From Candidatus Tokpelaia hoelldoblerii (GTDB taxonomy: Bacteria > Pseudomonadota > Alphaproteobacteria > Rhizobiales > Rhizobiaceae): a DNA stretch of 64,000 nucleotides. The position numbers and the translations under genes were made by a program. Position 1 is the stretch's first letter, and each line of letters starts with the position of its first letter. The stretch covers positions 1,426,001 to 1,490,000 of the forward strand of contig CP017315.1 of the NCBI GenBank assembly GCA_002005325.1. The letters run 5' to 3'. The notes under the pieces are model-generated. The model was not told the DNA's origin. It did no database searches and saw only the letters and a list, made by a program, of their open reading frames with translations. Shown here piece after piece: positions 16,799-25,432 of this stretch.

Positions 16799-18101
16799 GC
16801 AGTTTCATCACCGCCCTGGCCATGCTTAAGCCAATACCCGCCCCGGGTTTGGTGCGGCTTTCCTCAAGACGGAAAAACCGCTCTGTCACCCGCTCGCGCA
16901 GATCCGCCGGAATACCGGCGCCATGATCACTGACAACAACACAAATCCTGTCATTATGCATTTCCATAGAAACACGGATTTCTGCCCGGCCATATTTCAG
17001 TGCATTGTCCAGCAGGTTGAAAATGCTTTGTGCGACAAGTTCGCGATTGAGCCGCACATCACCGTCCAGCAATGCGCCGGTATCCAGGGTAATGCCTGCT
17101 TCTTCCGCCACCGGTTCATAAAATTCAAGCGCATCTTCCACGACTCTGCGCAAAGGCATCACTTGCAGATGTTCAGGACTGTTGCCGGCCTCAAGCCGCG
17201 AAATCATCACAATCGCGTTGAAGGTGCGGATCATCTGGTCAGCCTCGGCAATCACCCCGTCAAGCGCCGCGCGGTAATCCCGCGGGGTTGCAGCGCGCAC
17301 CAGGGCAGCCTCGGCGCGGTTGCGCAGCCGCGTCAGCGGTGTTTTCAAATCATGGGCAACATTGTCGGACACCTGACGCAGGCCGGTGTTCAGCGCTTCG
17401 ATACGTTCCAGCATGACATTGAGATTTTTCGACAGGCGGTCAAACTCATCCCCCGCACCGCTCACCGGCAGGCGGCCGCTTAAATCCCCGCTCATCAGAG
17501 CGTGGGAGGCAGAGGTGATACTGTCAATTCGTAGCAAGGCCCGCTGCCCGATAAAAAACCAGATGAAAAGCGCGCCCAAAACCATAACGGCAAAAGCCGT
17601 CACCAATGCCTGGCGGATAACCGCAGCAAAGCGTTCCGCCTCGCCCAGATCACGCCCGACCAGCAGCTTCATGCCATTGGGCATATTCAGCACCGCGGCA
17701 ACAGCCTTGTGGCGGTGGCTGCCTTCCCCATCACCAAAGCGAGAATAATAAAAGGCGTCTTCCACCAGGCTGCCCACAGCGGGGGGCACGGCCTCCACCC
17801 CTTTGACATTGCCGGCCAGAATGCGCCCTGCCGGGTCGGCCAGCACATAAAGAAACGCTCCTGGCTGGCGGATGCGCCGCTCAATGGTGCGCATGAGCAC
17901 CGGCAGGCCGCCGCGCTGATAAGCGCCGGCAATACCGGCCACCTCTTCATGCAGCGACTGGCGCGTCTGCGCTGTCAGCGTAGAAACGGAAAGGCTGCTC
18001 ATATACACCGCAAGACCACCGGCGATCATAGCGAACAGCAGCAGGTAAAGCGCTGAAAGCCGCACAGCGGTTGTTTTCATCAATGTGGCGAAACGCCCCA
18101 T
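16719..18101 (-). CDS. Membrane sensor histidine kinase
   Basis: A 460-aa sensor kinase. Transmembrane helices at about 14-34 and 165-188 enclose a periplasmic sensor domain of some 130 residues; then come a HAMP domain (about 185-240), a HisKA domain with the phosphorylated His250 in NVAHDLKTPLTRLR, and a HATPase domain with the N box NLLDNALKYG, DHGAGIP and GAGIGLSMA. It starts 3 bp after the response regulator stop, so they form one operon. The signal is unknown; the position beside the DegP gene suggests envelope monitoring (inference). I do not assign feuQ because this degP-linked pair may be a different system. Confidence 0.9.
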   Translation of the reverse strand: MGRFATLMKTTAVRLSALYLLLFAMIAGGLAVYMSSLSVSTLTAQTRQSLHEEVAGIAGAYQRGGLPVLMRTIERRIRQPGAFLYVLADPAGRILAGNVKGVEAVPPAVGSLVEDAFYYSRFGDGEGSHRHKAVAAVLNMPNGMKLLVGRDLGEAERFAAVIRQALVTAFAVMVLGALFIWFFIGQRALLRIDSITSASHALMSGDLSGRLPVSGAGDEFDRLSKNLNVMLERIEALNTGLRQVSDNVAHDLKTPLTRLRNRAEAALVRAATPRDYRAALDGVIAEADQMIRTFNAIVMISRLEAGNSPEHLQVMPLRRVVEDALEFYEPVAEEAGITLDTGALLDGDVRLNRELVAQSIFNLLDNALKYGRAEIRVSMEMHNDRICVVVSDHGAGIPADLRERVTERFFRLEESRTKPGAGIGLSMARAVMKLHEGALLLEENPPAGLRAVLAFPLARQ

Positions 18102-18104
18102 GGC

Positions 18105-18782
18105 CTATTCGTCCGCCTTCAGCATATAGCCCGCGCCGCGCACGGTGTGCAGAAGCGGCGTGGCAAAATCTTTTTCAATCTTGGCACGCAGGCGCGAAAT
18201 ATGCACATCAACAACATTGGTCTGCGGGTCAAAGTGATAATCCCAGACATGCTCCAGCAGCATGGTGCGGGTCACCACCTGTCCGGCATGCCGCATCAGA
18301 TATTCCAGAAGGCGGAATTCGCGCGGCTGCAAGGTGATGTCCCGTCCGGCACGGCGCGCCGTATGCGACATGCGGTCAAGCTCCAGATCACCGACCCGGT
18401 AAACTGTTTGCGTCTGCTGCAAGCCTTTGCGGCGGTAAAGCACTTCAATCCGCGCCAGCAATTCGGAAAAAGCATAAGGCTTGGTCAGATAATCATCCGC
18501 GCCGACACGCAGGCCCGCCACACGGTCATCAACCTGCCCCAGAGCGGAAAGGACAAGCACCGGCGTCTCCACACCGCGCGCGCGTAATGCCGCGATAACC
18601 GCCATGCCGTCACGACGCGGCAACATCCGGTCAACCACCAGCACATCATAGCTGCCCGTCTCGGCAAGGGTGTAGCCGGTTTCGCCGTCACCGGCCACAT
18701 CCGCCGTGTGGCCGCTCTCAGCCAAAGCCTTTTCCAGATAACGTGCCGCTTCGCGGTCATCTTCAATGACAAGTATTTTCAT
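18105..18782 (-). CDS. OmpR/PhoB-family response regulator
   Basis: A 225-aa DNA-binding regulator. Receiver domain residues 1-118 contain the acidic pair E8/D9/D10, the phospho-acceptor D51 (VVDRMLP) and K102 (YLTKPYA). A winged-helix domain follows from about 127 (RVGDLELDRMSHTARR to the C-terminal VRGAGYML). The start at 18782 begins directly with MKILVIEDD. It forms an operon with the kinase and lies 80 bp downstream of the DegP-type gene, separated by a hairpin. Targets are unknown. Confidence 0.92.
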   Translation of the reverse strand: MKILVIEDDREAARYLEKALAESGHTADVAGDGETGYTLAETGSYDVLVVDRMLPRRDGMAVIAALRARGVETPVLVLSALGQVDDRVAGLRVGADDYLTKPYAFSELLARIEVLYRRKGLQQTQTVYRVGDLELDRMSHTARRAGRDITLQPREFRLLEYLMRHAGQVVTRTMLLEHVWDYHFDPQTNVVDVHISRLRAKIEKDFATPLLHTVRGAGYMLKADE

Positions 18783-18821
18783 TTTAAGCTTTTTATTGCA
18801 AATTGACCGATAAAACAAGGT

Positions 18822-18846
18822 GCGGAAGCCGTTCCACGGCTTCCGC
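18822..18846 (-). terminator. Hairpin between degP and the response regulator gene
   Basis: A perfect 10-bp stem (GCGGAAGCCG / CGGCTTCCGC) with a 5-nt loop, followed on the minus strand by ACCTTGTTTTA. It probably terminates or attenuates degP transcription before the two-component genes. The T tract is short, so partial read-through is plausible. Confidence 0.55.
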
Positions 18847-18862
18847 GGGGGCCTGCCACCAA

Positions 18863-20374
18863 TTATTTCCTGCGGATCGGGATGGGGACAAAATGGGTTT
18901 GCCCATTGGTTTCCACCTGCAGCAGAACGGCATTGCGCCCCTGTTTCACCGCCTCTTCCATTGCCGTGCTGATGTCGGCGGTTTTGGCAATCTCCCGGCC
19001 GTTTACCCGCAAAATCACATCACCCGGGCGCAGGCCGTTTTCAGCCGCGTCACTGTCAGGGTCAACATCGGTGACAACCACACCCTTGCCATTTTCAGAC
19101 GGGGTGACAGTGATGCCATAATCATCCAGCGCGTCAGCCTGCCCTTGTGTGGACGGGCTGTTTTCATCTGCCGCGCCGTTTATTTTTGCCGGCATGGCAG
19201 TCAGTTTCACCTTGATATTTTCCTGCCGGCCATTGCGCCATATGCCAAGGGCCACCGTTTCATCCGGCTTGATCGTGCCGATACGGCGGGCAAGGTCACG
19301 GGCGTCACTCACCGTTTCGCCATTGACGGCGATAATCACATCACCAGCCTTGACACCGGCTTTGGCCGCGGGCCCGTCCATCGGGTCGGCGACCAGCGCG
19401 CCCCTGCTGTCCTTCAGGCCGAGGGATTCAGCAATTTCTTTGGTGACAGCCTGAATCTGCACACCCAGCCAGCCACGCTCAACACTGCCCTTGTCAATCA
19501 GCTGGCGCACCACCTGCGCGGCGGTTGAGGCGGGAATGGCGAAGGCAATGCCGACATTGCCGCCGGAAGGCGAGAAAATCGCCGTATTGATACCAACAAC
19601 CTGGCCGTTGAGGTTAAAGGTCGGCCCGCCGGAATTGCCGCGGTTGACGGCAGCGTCAATCTGGATAAAATCATCATAAACGCTGGCGCCGATATCACGC
19701 CCGCGGGCAGAAACAATACCGGCTGTCACCGTGCCGCCAAGGCCGAACGGATTGCCGACCGCCACCACCCAGTCACCAACGCGCACCTGTGTGTCATCAG
19801 CAAAATCCACATAGGTGAATTTGCGTTTGTCATCCACCTTCAGCACCGCGAGATCGGTGCGCGGGTCGGTGCCGACCAGTTTGGCGTCAAGTTCTGTACC
19901 GTCATCCAGCACCACCACATAGGCCGAACCGTCACTGACCACGTGGTTATTCGTCACCAGATAACCGTCTTCCGAAATGAAAAAGCCCGACCCTTGTGAT
20001 ACAGGGCGCATACGCTCTCTGCCGCCCTGCCTGTTCTGGCCGCGGTTTCTGTTTTCAAAATCACGGAAAAAGCGCTTCAGCGGATGGTTGTCAGGCAACT
20101 GGTCAATGCCGGGCCCGCCGAAGAACTGGGTAAAATTTTCATTCCGGCTGCGCGCTTTGCCCTTGACCTGCACCGAGACAACCGCCGGCTTCACCTGGCT
20201 GACAACATCGGCAAAACCGCTTTGGCTCACCCCTTTGACATAAACCGCCGCCGCGTCCGCCCCTGATACAAATCCCGGCGCCGGTACCAAAACGGCCGCA
20301 CCGGAAAGCGCTGTTGAAAGCAGGATGGCGGCCAGCCTGCCGCGGCTGAAAAAAGCAGAACGCATCGTTGTCAT
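18863..20374 (-). CDS. degP: DegP/HtrA-type periplasmic serine endoprotease (Do family)
   Basis: A 503-aa exported serine protease and chaperone for misfolded envelope proteins. The ATG at 20374 has AAAGGAG upstream and opens a signal peptide ending near GADA. The catalytic triad is H144 (TNNHVVSD), D174 (RTDLAVL) and S248 (GNSGGP). Two PDZ domains follow (about 290-380 and 400-495). A hydrophilic Arg/Gly/Asn-rich loop precedes the protease core. The placement between ccm genes and a two-component system matches the Rhizobium arrangement. Confidence 0.95.
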   Translation of the reverse strand: MTTMRSAFFSRGRLAAILLSTALSGAAVLVPAPGFVSGADAAAVYVKGVSQSGFADVVSQVKPAVVSVQVKGKARSRNENFTQFFGGPGIDQLPDNHPLKRFFRDFENRNRGQNRQGGRERMRPVSQGSGFFISEDGYLVTNNHVVSDGSAYVVVLDDGTELDAKLVGTDPRTDLAVLKVDDKRKFTYVDFADDTQVRVGDWVVAVGNPFGLGGTVTAGIVSARGRDIGASVYDDFIQIDAAVNRGNSGGPTFNLNGQVVGINTAIFSPSGGNVGIAFAIPASTAAQVVRQLIDKGSVERGWLGVQIQAVTKEIAESLGLKDSRGALVADPMDGPAAKAGVKAGDVIIAVNGETVSDARDLARRIGTIKPDETVALGIWRNGRQENIKVKLTAMPAKINGAADENSPSTQGQADALDDYGITVTPSENGKGVVVTDVDPDSDAAENGLRPGDVILRVNGREIAKTADISTAMEEAVKQGRNAVLLQVETNGQTHFVPIPIRRK

Positions 20375-20482
20375 GAAAAAGAACTCCTTTGAAAACATAT
20401 CCGGCACAGCCGTGCCGTTTCGCATAAGCTTCAATATAGGATGCACAATATTACAATTGCATGGCTGTTTTATGAAAAATCG

Positions 20483-20965
20483 TTAATCTTGCTTTCTTTC
20501 GTCTTCCAGCAGGCGGGCAAGGCGGTTTTCCTCTTCTGCCGTCAACGGGGACACAGCCAGCCCGCCGCTGTTGCGGCGCGCAACCACAACAAGCCAGCCC
20601 GCCGCACCCAGAAAAATCAGCAGCGGCGCAAACCATAGCAGCATGGTCCTGGCGGAAAGGCGCGGTTTCAGCAGGATAAAATCACCATAGCGGGCAACCA
20701 GAAAATCCAGCACCTGCCGGTCGCTGTCACCGGCCACCAGCCTTTCACGCACCAGCAAACGCAAATCCCGCGCCAGCGGCACGGTTGACTCGTCAATGGT
20801 TTCATTCTGGCAGACAAGGCAGCGCAATTGCGCCGACAGCGTCCGGGCGCGGATTTCCAGCACCGGATCAGCCAGCACCTCATCCGGCAGGACCGCCTGC
20901 GCCGGACCGGCAGCATGGACAACAGCGAAAGCCAATAAAATAATGTAAAAAATCTTCCCCCTCAT
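20483..20965 (-). CDS. ccmH: Cytochrome c maturation thioredoxin-like protein CcmH (CycL)
   Basis: CcmH reduces apocytochrome c CxxCH cysteines or mixed disulphides before haem ligation. The 160-aa protein has a signal peptide, the redox motif LRCLVCQNETI (C49, C52), and a transmembrane helix at about 108-127, as in CcmH/CycL. It overlaps ccmF by 4 bp, the last of the ccmI-E-F-H genes here. Confidence 0.95.
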   Translation of the reverse strand: MRGKIFYIILLAFAVVHAAGPAQAVLPDEVLADPVLEIRARTLSAQLRCLVCQNETIDESTVPLARDLRLLVRERLVAGDSDRQVLDFLVARYGDFILLKPRLSARTMLLWFAPLLIFLGAAGWLVVVARRNSGGLAVSPLTAEEENRLARLLEDERKQD

Positions 20966-22914
20966 GCCGCGCCGCCTTGCCGCTTATGGCGCAGCCGCCG
21001 GTCATAAAGTGAGCACACCCCGCCCGCCATCATCAGGAAACCGCCAAGCCAGATACACAGCACCGCCGGTTTCCACCACACCGACACAACGGTTTTATTG
21101 CTGCCGCGGCTGTCACCCGCCGCGACATAATATTGCGACAGGCCGCGCCACAACAGCCCCGCCTCGCTGGTTTGTATTGACTGTGTGGGAAAGGTGCGGC
21201 GGCCCGCCACAACCGAACCGACCGGAACCATACCGTTTTTCAGCGTGAAATAAAGCTGTGTGTCGTAATAATTTGCCCCCTCCGCCGCGCCATAGCGCTC
21301 AAACACCAGTTGCCGCCCGTTAATCTCTATATGCTCCTGCGGTGCGAGAACGGCAATTCTTTCCTCGCCAAAGGTGGCGACGGTGATGATGCCAAGCAGT
21401 GTCACCCCTATGCCCGCATGGGCAAAAGCCGTGCCCCAGAAGCCTGTTGGCAACTGCCACAACCGCTGCAGACGGTTTGGCAATGATGTTCCCGCCCCGC
21501 CGCTGCGCACGAACAGTTCACACAGCGCGCCGCAGATGACCCATGCGGCAAGCGCCAGCAGCACAACCGCGACAAATTCGCGGGCCTGCACAAGATAAAG
21601 CACAAAACCGGCGGTCAGAACCGCCACGGCCAACGCCGGCCACAACCGGCCGCAGGCGGCAGCAATATCGCCCTTTTTCCAGCCGAGCAGCGGGCCGAAA
21701 GGGACAAGCACCAGCAAAGGCAGAACGAGCGCACCGACAGTGATGTTGAAAAACGGCGCGCCGACAGAAATTTTAGCCCCTGTCAGCATATCAAGCACCA
21801 GCGGGTAAAGCGTGCCGACAAGCACCGCCGCCGCGGCCGTGCCCAGCAGCAGGTTGTTGAGCACCAGCGCCCCCTCGCGCGACAGCGGGCGGAAATGGCC
21901 GCTATCCCTGATGGCAGGCGCGCGCAGGGCAAACAAAAACAGCGCCCCGCCGATAAAGGCGGCAAGAAGGCCGAGAATAACAATACCGCGCTGCGGGCTG
22001 CTGGCAAAACTGTGGACAGACGTCAGAATGCCGGAGCGCACCAGAAACGTGCCAAGCAGCGAGAAGGAAAAAGTGATAATCGCCAGCAACAGAGTCCAGA
22101 TTTTCAAACTGCCACGCTTTTCCAGCACAATCGCCGAATGCAACAGTGCCGTGCCCATCAGCCACGGTATCAATGAGGCATTCTCCACCGGATCCCAGAA
22201 CCAGTATCCGCCCCAGCCCAGTTCATAATAGGCCCAGTAAGACCCCAAAGTGATGCCGCCGGTCAAAAATACCCATGAAACCAGCGCCCATGGCCGCAGC
22301 CAGCGGCCAAAAGCAGCGTCAACCCGCCCGAGTATCAACGCCGCCATCGTGAGCGAAAAACACAGCGAAAACCCGACATAGCCAAGATAAAGCAGCGGCG
22401 GGCAAGGATGCGTGCGCGGTGTCTCGAGTTTCAAGGGCCCGCGTCCCTGCAAAGCGGGCGGGTCCAGACGCAGATAGGGATTGGAGGTGAACAGGATAAA
22501 ACCGGTGAAGGCCGTGGCGATCATGCCCTGAACGGCAATCGCCAGCGCCACAGGACGGGCGGGCAAATGCTTGGCAAACACCGTAAACAGCATGGTGAAA
22601 AAGGTTAAAATCAGCAGCCACAGCATCATCGAGCCTTCGTGATTGCTCCACACGCCGGTTATTTTATACAAAAGCGGTTTTTCCGAATGGGAGTTCTGCA
22701 CCACATTCAACACTGAAAAATCTGAAATCACATAGGCGTAAACCAGCGCGGCAAAGGCCAGCGCCGTCAACACAAACACCAGCACCGCGACCGGGCGGGC
22801 ACTGGCCGCCATACGCCTGTCATCGCTTAAAACACCAACAAGCGGCACAACAGCCTGAAACAGCCCCAGGGCCAGGGCGACAATCAGCAGAAAATGGCCG
22901 GCTTCAATCATCAC
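20962..22914 (-). CDS. ccmF: Haem lyase CcmF (CycK)
   Basis: CcmF is the large polytopic membrane protein that ligates haem to apocytochrome c. The 650-aa sequence has many transmembrane helices and the tryptophan-rich haem-handling motif around GGYWFWDPVENASLIPW, with conserved histidines nearby (LLHSAIVLEKRG). It overlaps ccmE and ccmH by 4 bp each, showing tight translational coupling. Confidence 0.96.
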   Translation of the reverse strand: MMIEAGHFLLIVALALGLFQAVVPLVGVLSDDRRMAASARPVAVLVFVLTALAFAALVYAYVISDFSVLNVVQNSHSEKPLLYKITGVWSNHEGSMMLWLLILTFFTMLFTVFAKHLPARPVALAIAVQGMIATAFTGFILFTSNPYLRLDPPALQGRGPLKLETPRTHPCPPLLYLGYVGFSLCFSLTMAALILGRVDAAFGRWLRPWALVSWVFLTGGITLGSYWAYYELGWGGYWFWDPVENASLIPWLMGTALLHSAIVLEKRGSLKIWTLLLAIITFSFSLLGTFLVRSGILTSVHSFASSPQRGIVILGLLAAFIGGALFLFALRAPAIRDSGHFRPLSREGALVLNNLLLGTAAAAVLVGTLYPLVLDMLTGAKISVGAPFFNITVGALVLPLLVLVPFGPLLGWKKGDIAAACGRLWPALAVAVLTAGFVLYLVQAREFVAVVLLALAAWVICGALCELFVRSGGAGTSLPNRLQRLWQLPTGFWGTAFAHAGIGVTLLGIITVATFGEERIAVLAPQEHIEINGRQLVFERYGAAEGANYYDTQLYFTLKNGMVPVGSVVAGRRTFPTQSIQTSEAGLLWRGLSQYYVAAGDSRGSNKTVVSVWWKPAVLCIWLGGFLMMAGGVCSLYDRRLRHKRQGGAA

Positions 22915-23393
22915 TGCTGCCCCTGCGCCCCTTCACAGACAGTGTGCTCTATCTTTTCCGCCACTTCCTTCGGCATATAGCGCTCGTCATGCCTGGCCAG
23001 GACAGTATCAGCGACAAACGCGCCATTGACAAAGCGCCCCTCGGCCACCACGCCCTGTTCCTCACGGAACAGGTCGGGCAGAACGCCGTTGAACACGACA
23101 GGCTCACTTGCCTGACAATCTGTCACCCGGAAATGCACCCGCGCGCCCTCACCATAAACAACCGAGCCCTTTTCCACATAACCGCCAAGGCGCAACCGCA
23201 CCGCACCATCGCGGTCTTCATAGCCGATTTCCCCCGGTGTGCGATAATAGCTTGCCGCTCCGGACAGCGCCATCACCCCCATCATCGCCGCCCACGCCAA
23301 AAGCACACAAGCCGCCAGAACAGCCAGCAGCCACTTTCTGCGCCGTTTGGCCGCGCGCGCGCGCAAAGCGGCTGTGTCAATCCGGTTGATCAT
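22911..23393 (-). CDS. ccmE: Periplasmic haem chaperone CcmE (CycJ)
   Basis: CcmE binds haem covalently and hands it to CcmF. The 160-aa protein has one N-terminal membrane anchor (about 20-43) and an OB-fold domain. The haem-attachment His135 and the haem-coordinating Tyr139 lie in LARHDERYMPKE. The start at 23393 (MINRIDTAALRARA) fits the family; it overlaps the ccmI end by 17 bp. The longer upstream frame is not needed. Confidence 0.95.
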   Translation of the reverse strand: MINRIDTAALRARAAKRRRKWLLAVLAACVLLAWAAMMGVMALSGAASYYRTPGEIGYEDRDGAVRLRLGGYVEKGSVVYGEGARVHFRVTDCQASEPVVFNGVLPDLFREEQGVVAEGRFVNGAFVADTVLARHDERYMPKEVAEKIEHTVCEGAQGQQ

Positions 23394-24477
23394 TCGTGCT
23401 TTCCTCCAATCGCGGGAAAAGGCCGCGCGCTTTGGCAAAAACGGCAAGCCCGCGCGCATCCGCTTCAGGCAAAACCTGCATGGCTTTCACCAAAGCGGCC
23501 CGCGCCTCTTCAGGTTTTTCCAGCACCAGCCACGCCGTTACCAGCATTTGCCAGGCTTTCACATCTTGCGGCCTGCTTTCAGTATTGGCAACAAATTTGT
23601 TGATATTTTCACGGATAACGCGCTGTTGCGCCTGTCTTTCAGCTGCCTGTTGCAGCGCCGCGATACGGGCGCTGATTGTGCCATGTGCCGCGGTGTCAGG
23701 AAAATTGCGCAAAAATTTCTGCAACAATCCTGCGGCTTCACGTGTCCGGCCATTTTGCTCAATTGCCGCTGCAAGCCCGGTAACAGCCGGGACGTTATCC
23801 GGTTCAAGCTCCAATGCGCGGCGCAGATTGTGCTCGGCCTCTTCATTGACAACACCGCCCTCATAGCCGGCAAGCGCCATACTGTAGAGCACCAGCAGCC
23901 GCGCATTGTCCCCCTGCAAGCCGCGCGCCCGGCCATAGCTGTTGACCGCATCCTGAAAAAGGCCAGCGGCCATATAGGCATTGCCCAGCCTTTCCATCAA
24001 TGCGCCGTCACGGGGGCTGCGATAAGCCTCAACTTCCAGCCGCACCAGAATTTCCGCGCTGTTCAGGCTTGCCGGATTGCGCTGCTCCCACGCAGCGAAT
24101 GAACGCTGCGGCAATTGAGGCGAACCAAGCAACGCATAAAGTCCCCACGATACCAGCGGAATCAGCAAAACAGCAAACAGCAGCCCCATACGCTTTTTAT
24201 CAGAACGGCGGCCATGGCCGCGGGCTATCTGCACAGTGGCCGCCTGCTCCGCCCCCAGCATTTGCCGTGTCAGCTCAAGGCGCGCCTCGCTCGCGTTCGC
24301 CTTGCTCAACAGTCCCTGTTTTTCAGTATTTGCAAGTTCATCCAGTGCGTGCGCATAAAACCCGAGCGCCGCCTGTCTTTCATCGTGCAATACTTCCTGC
24401 GGCGCGCCTGTCACCCATTTGAGCACAAACGCAACCACGAGGATCATCACCAGCAACTGGGCAAGGAGTAAAACCAT
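23377..24477 (-). CDS. ccmI: Cytochrome c maturation TPR protein CcmI (CycH)
   Basis: CcmI binds apocytochrome c and presents it to CcmH/CcmF. Two transmembrane helices (about residues 3-22 and 98-115) flank a cytoplasmic leucine-rich segment, and a periplasmic TPR domain follows (MERLGNAYMAAGLFQDAVNS and later repeats). About 366 aa, normal. The ATG at 24477 was preferred to a GTG two codons upstream; neither has a strong ribosome site. First gene of the ccm run on the minus strand. Confidence 0.92.
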   Translation of the reverse strand: MVLLLAQLLVMILVVAFVLKWVTGAPQEVLHDERQAALGFYAHALDELANTEKQGLLSKANASEARLELTRQMLGAEQAATVQIARGHGRRSDKKRMGLLFAVLLIPLVSWGLYALLGSPQLPQRSFAAWEQRNPASLNSAEILVRLEVEAYRSPRDGALMERLGNAYMAAGLFQDAVNSYGRARGLQGDNARLLVLYSMALAGYEGGVVNEEAEHNLRRALELEPDNVPAVTGLAAAIEQNGRTREAAGLLQKFLRNFPDTAAHGTISARIAALQQAAERQAQQRVIRENINKFVANTESRPQDVKAWQMLVTAWLVLEKPEEARAALVKAMQVLPEADARGLAVFAKARGLFPRLEESTNDQPD

Positions 24478-24553
24478 AGGCACCGAATATGTGTTTTCTC
24501 TGTATACAGGCGCATTTCAGCGCATAATCACGATAACAGCAATGCACAAAATA

Positions 24554-24958
24554 TTATAACAGCACCCAACTGCCGTCAGGATTGCGGCAGGCACTGCCAT
24601 AAACGGTTTGCGGCAGGCCCTGAATGGTAAAATTATGGCTGTATTGGCGACAATTCAACGAGCCGACCTGATAGGGGGAACGCGGCACAACAGTGCCCCA
24701 TGCGCCCTGCCCTTCTGTGCCCCAGCGCACGGTTTCACCGGCTCTGGCATATTCAAGCGCTTTATATTCCGCCGCCAGTGCCGCGCCGCGCTCTTTGGCC
24801 GACAAGGCTTTAAAAGACTGCCCCGTCAAACCCGGGCTTAAAGCCGCAACCAGTTTTTTACCGGAAGGTTTTGTTGATACAGGCAAAACCGGATGTACAC
24901 AGCCCGCCACAAGCGCAGCCAACCCCAGACACAAAGCGATAATGGCGGTATTTTTCAT
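24554..24958 (-). CDS. Outer-membrane lipoprotein of the 17-kDa surface antigen type
   Basis: A 134-aa lipoprotein. A short signal peptide ends at the lipobox LVAGC, so the mature protein should be lipidated. The C-terminal half has paired cysteines and the ending YGSACRNPDGSWVLL, typical of the RT0821/Lpp0805 surface-protein group related to rickettsial 17-kDa antigen. ATG at 24958 was preferred to an upstream TTG. Role unknown, probably structural in the outer membrane. Confidence 0.8.
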   Translation of the reverse strand: MKNTAIIALCLGLAALVAGCVHPVLPVSTKPSGKKLVAALSPGLTGQSFKALSAKERGAALAAEYKALEYARAGETVRWGTEGQGAWGTVVPRSPYQVGSLNCRQYSHNFTIQGLPQTVYGSACRNPDGSWVLL

Positions 24959-25012
24959 GTTTTGCTCGAACAATCAGGGAAATGGTGGTCAGGGAAATGG
25001 CGGAATGACTGT

Positions 25013-25249
25013 TCAGCCGGCAGGAACCGCCACTTCGACACGGCTCGGCTTCCCTCCGTCCGCGCTCTGGACAAGCACGACCACAATACAGACGTCCCGG
25101 CCTTTTTCAACGGCAGGCGTTACTTTGACGAGTTCACCACCCTGCTCGTCCGCAACCTGCCTGCCAACTGTAGAACACTCGGCAGCAAGGGCGGAGCTTG
25201 CACCCAAAAGGGTGAACAACGTCAGAAAAACAAGATACTTCTTCATCAT
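25013..25249 (-). CDS. Small exported protein, unknown function
   Basis: About 78 aa. Two consecutive ATGs (25249, 25246) follow AAAGGCC. A signal peptide ends at ALAAE, leaving a mature domain of roughly 55 residues with two cysteines (AECSTVG, RDVCIVVVL) that could form a disulphide, and a C-terminal strand ending VEVAVPAG. I do not recognise the family with confidence. Small periplasmic modulators of sensor kinases such as FeuN have this size, but nothing in the sequence proves a link. Confidence 0.7.
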   Translation of the reverse strand: MMKKYLVFLTLFTLLGASSALAAECSTVGRQVADEQGGELVKVTPAVEKGRDVCIVVVLVQSADGGKPSRVEVAVPAG

Positions 25250-25432
25250 GTCGGCCTTTATAATGCATTTTTCAATGAAATGCAATCCGGTCATCCTTTC
25301 CGGCAAAGCATTTGCTGCCGCACCGGTCATGGCTTCTTAACAAAATAAAATCATATTGGTTGCTTGCTGGAAAAAACGAAACATTTATATAGTATACCCT
25401 CAACTTATAAAATTACCGGCAAGGAACGATGA

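Noticed and set aside
16719..18782. Assignment of the two-component pair as FeuPQ
   Set aside because: The domains fit any OmpR-type pair, and the degP-linked position may correspond to a different Rhizobium system, so no symbol is given.
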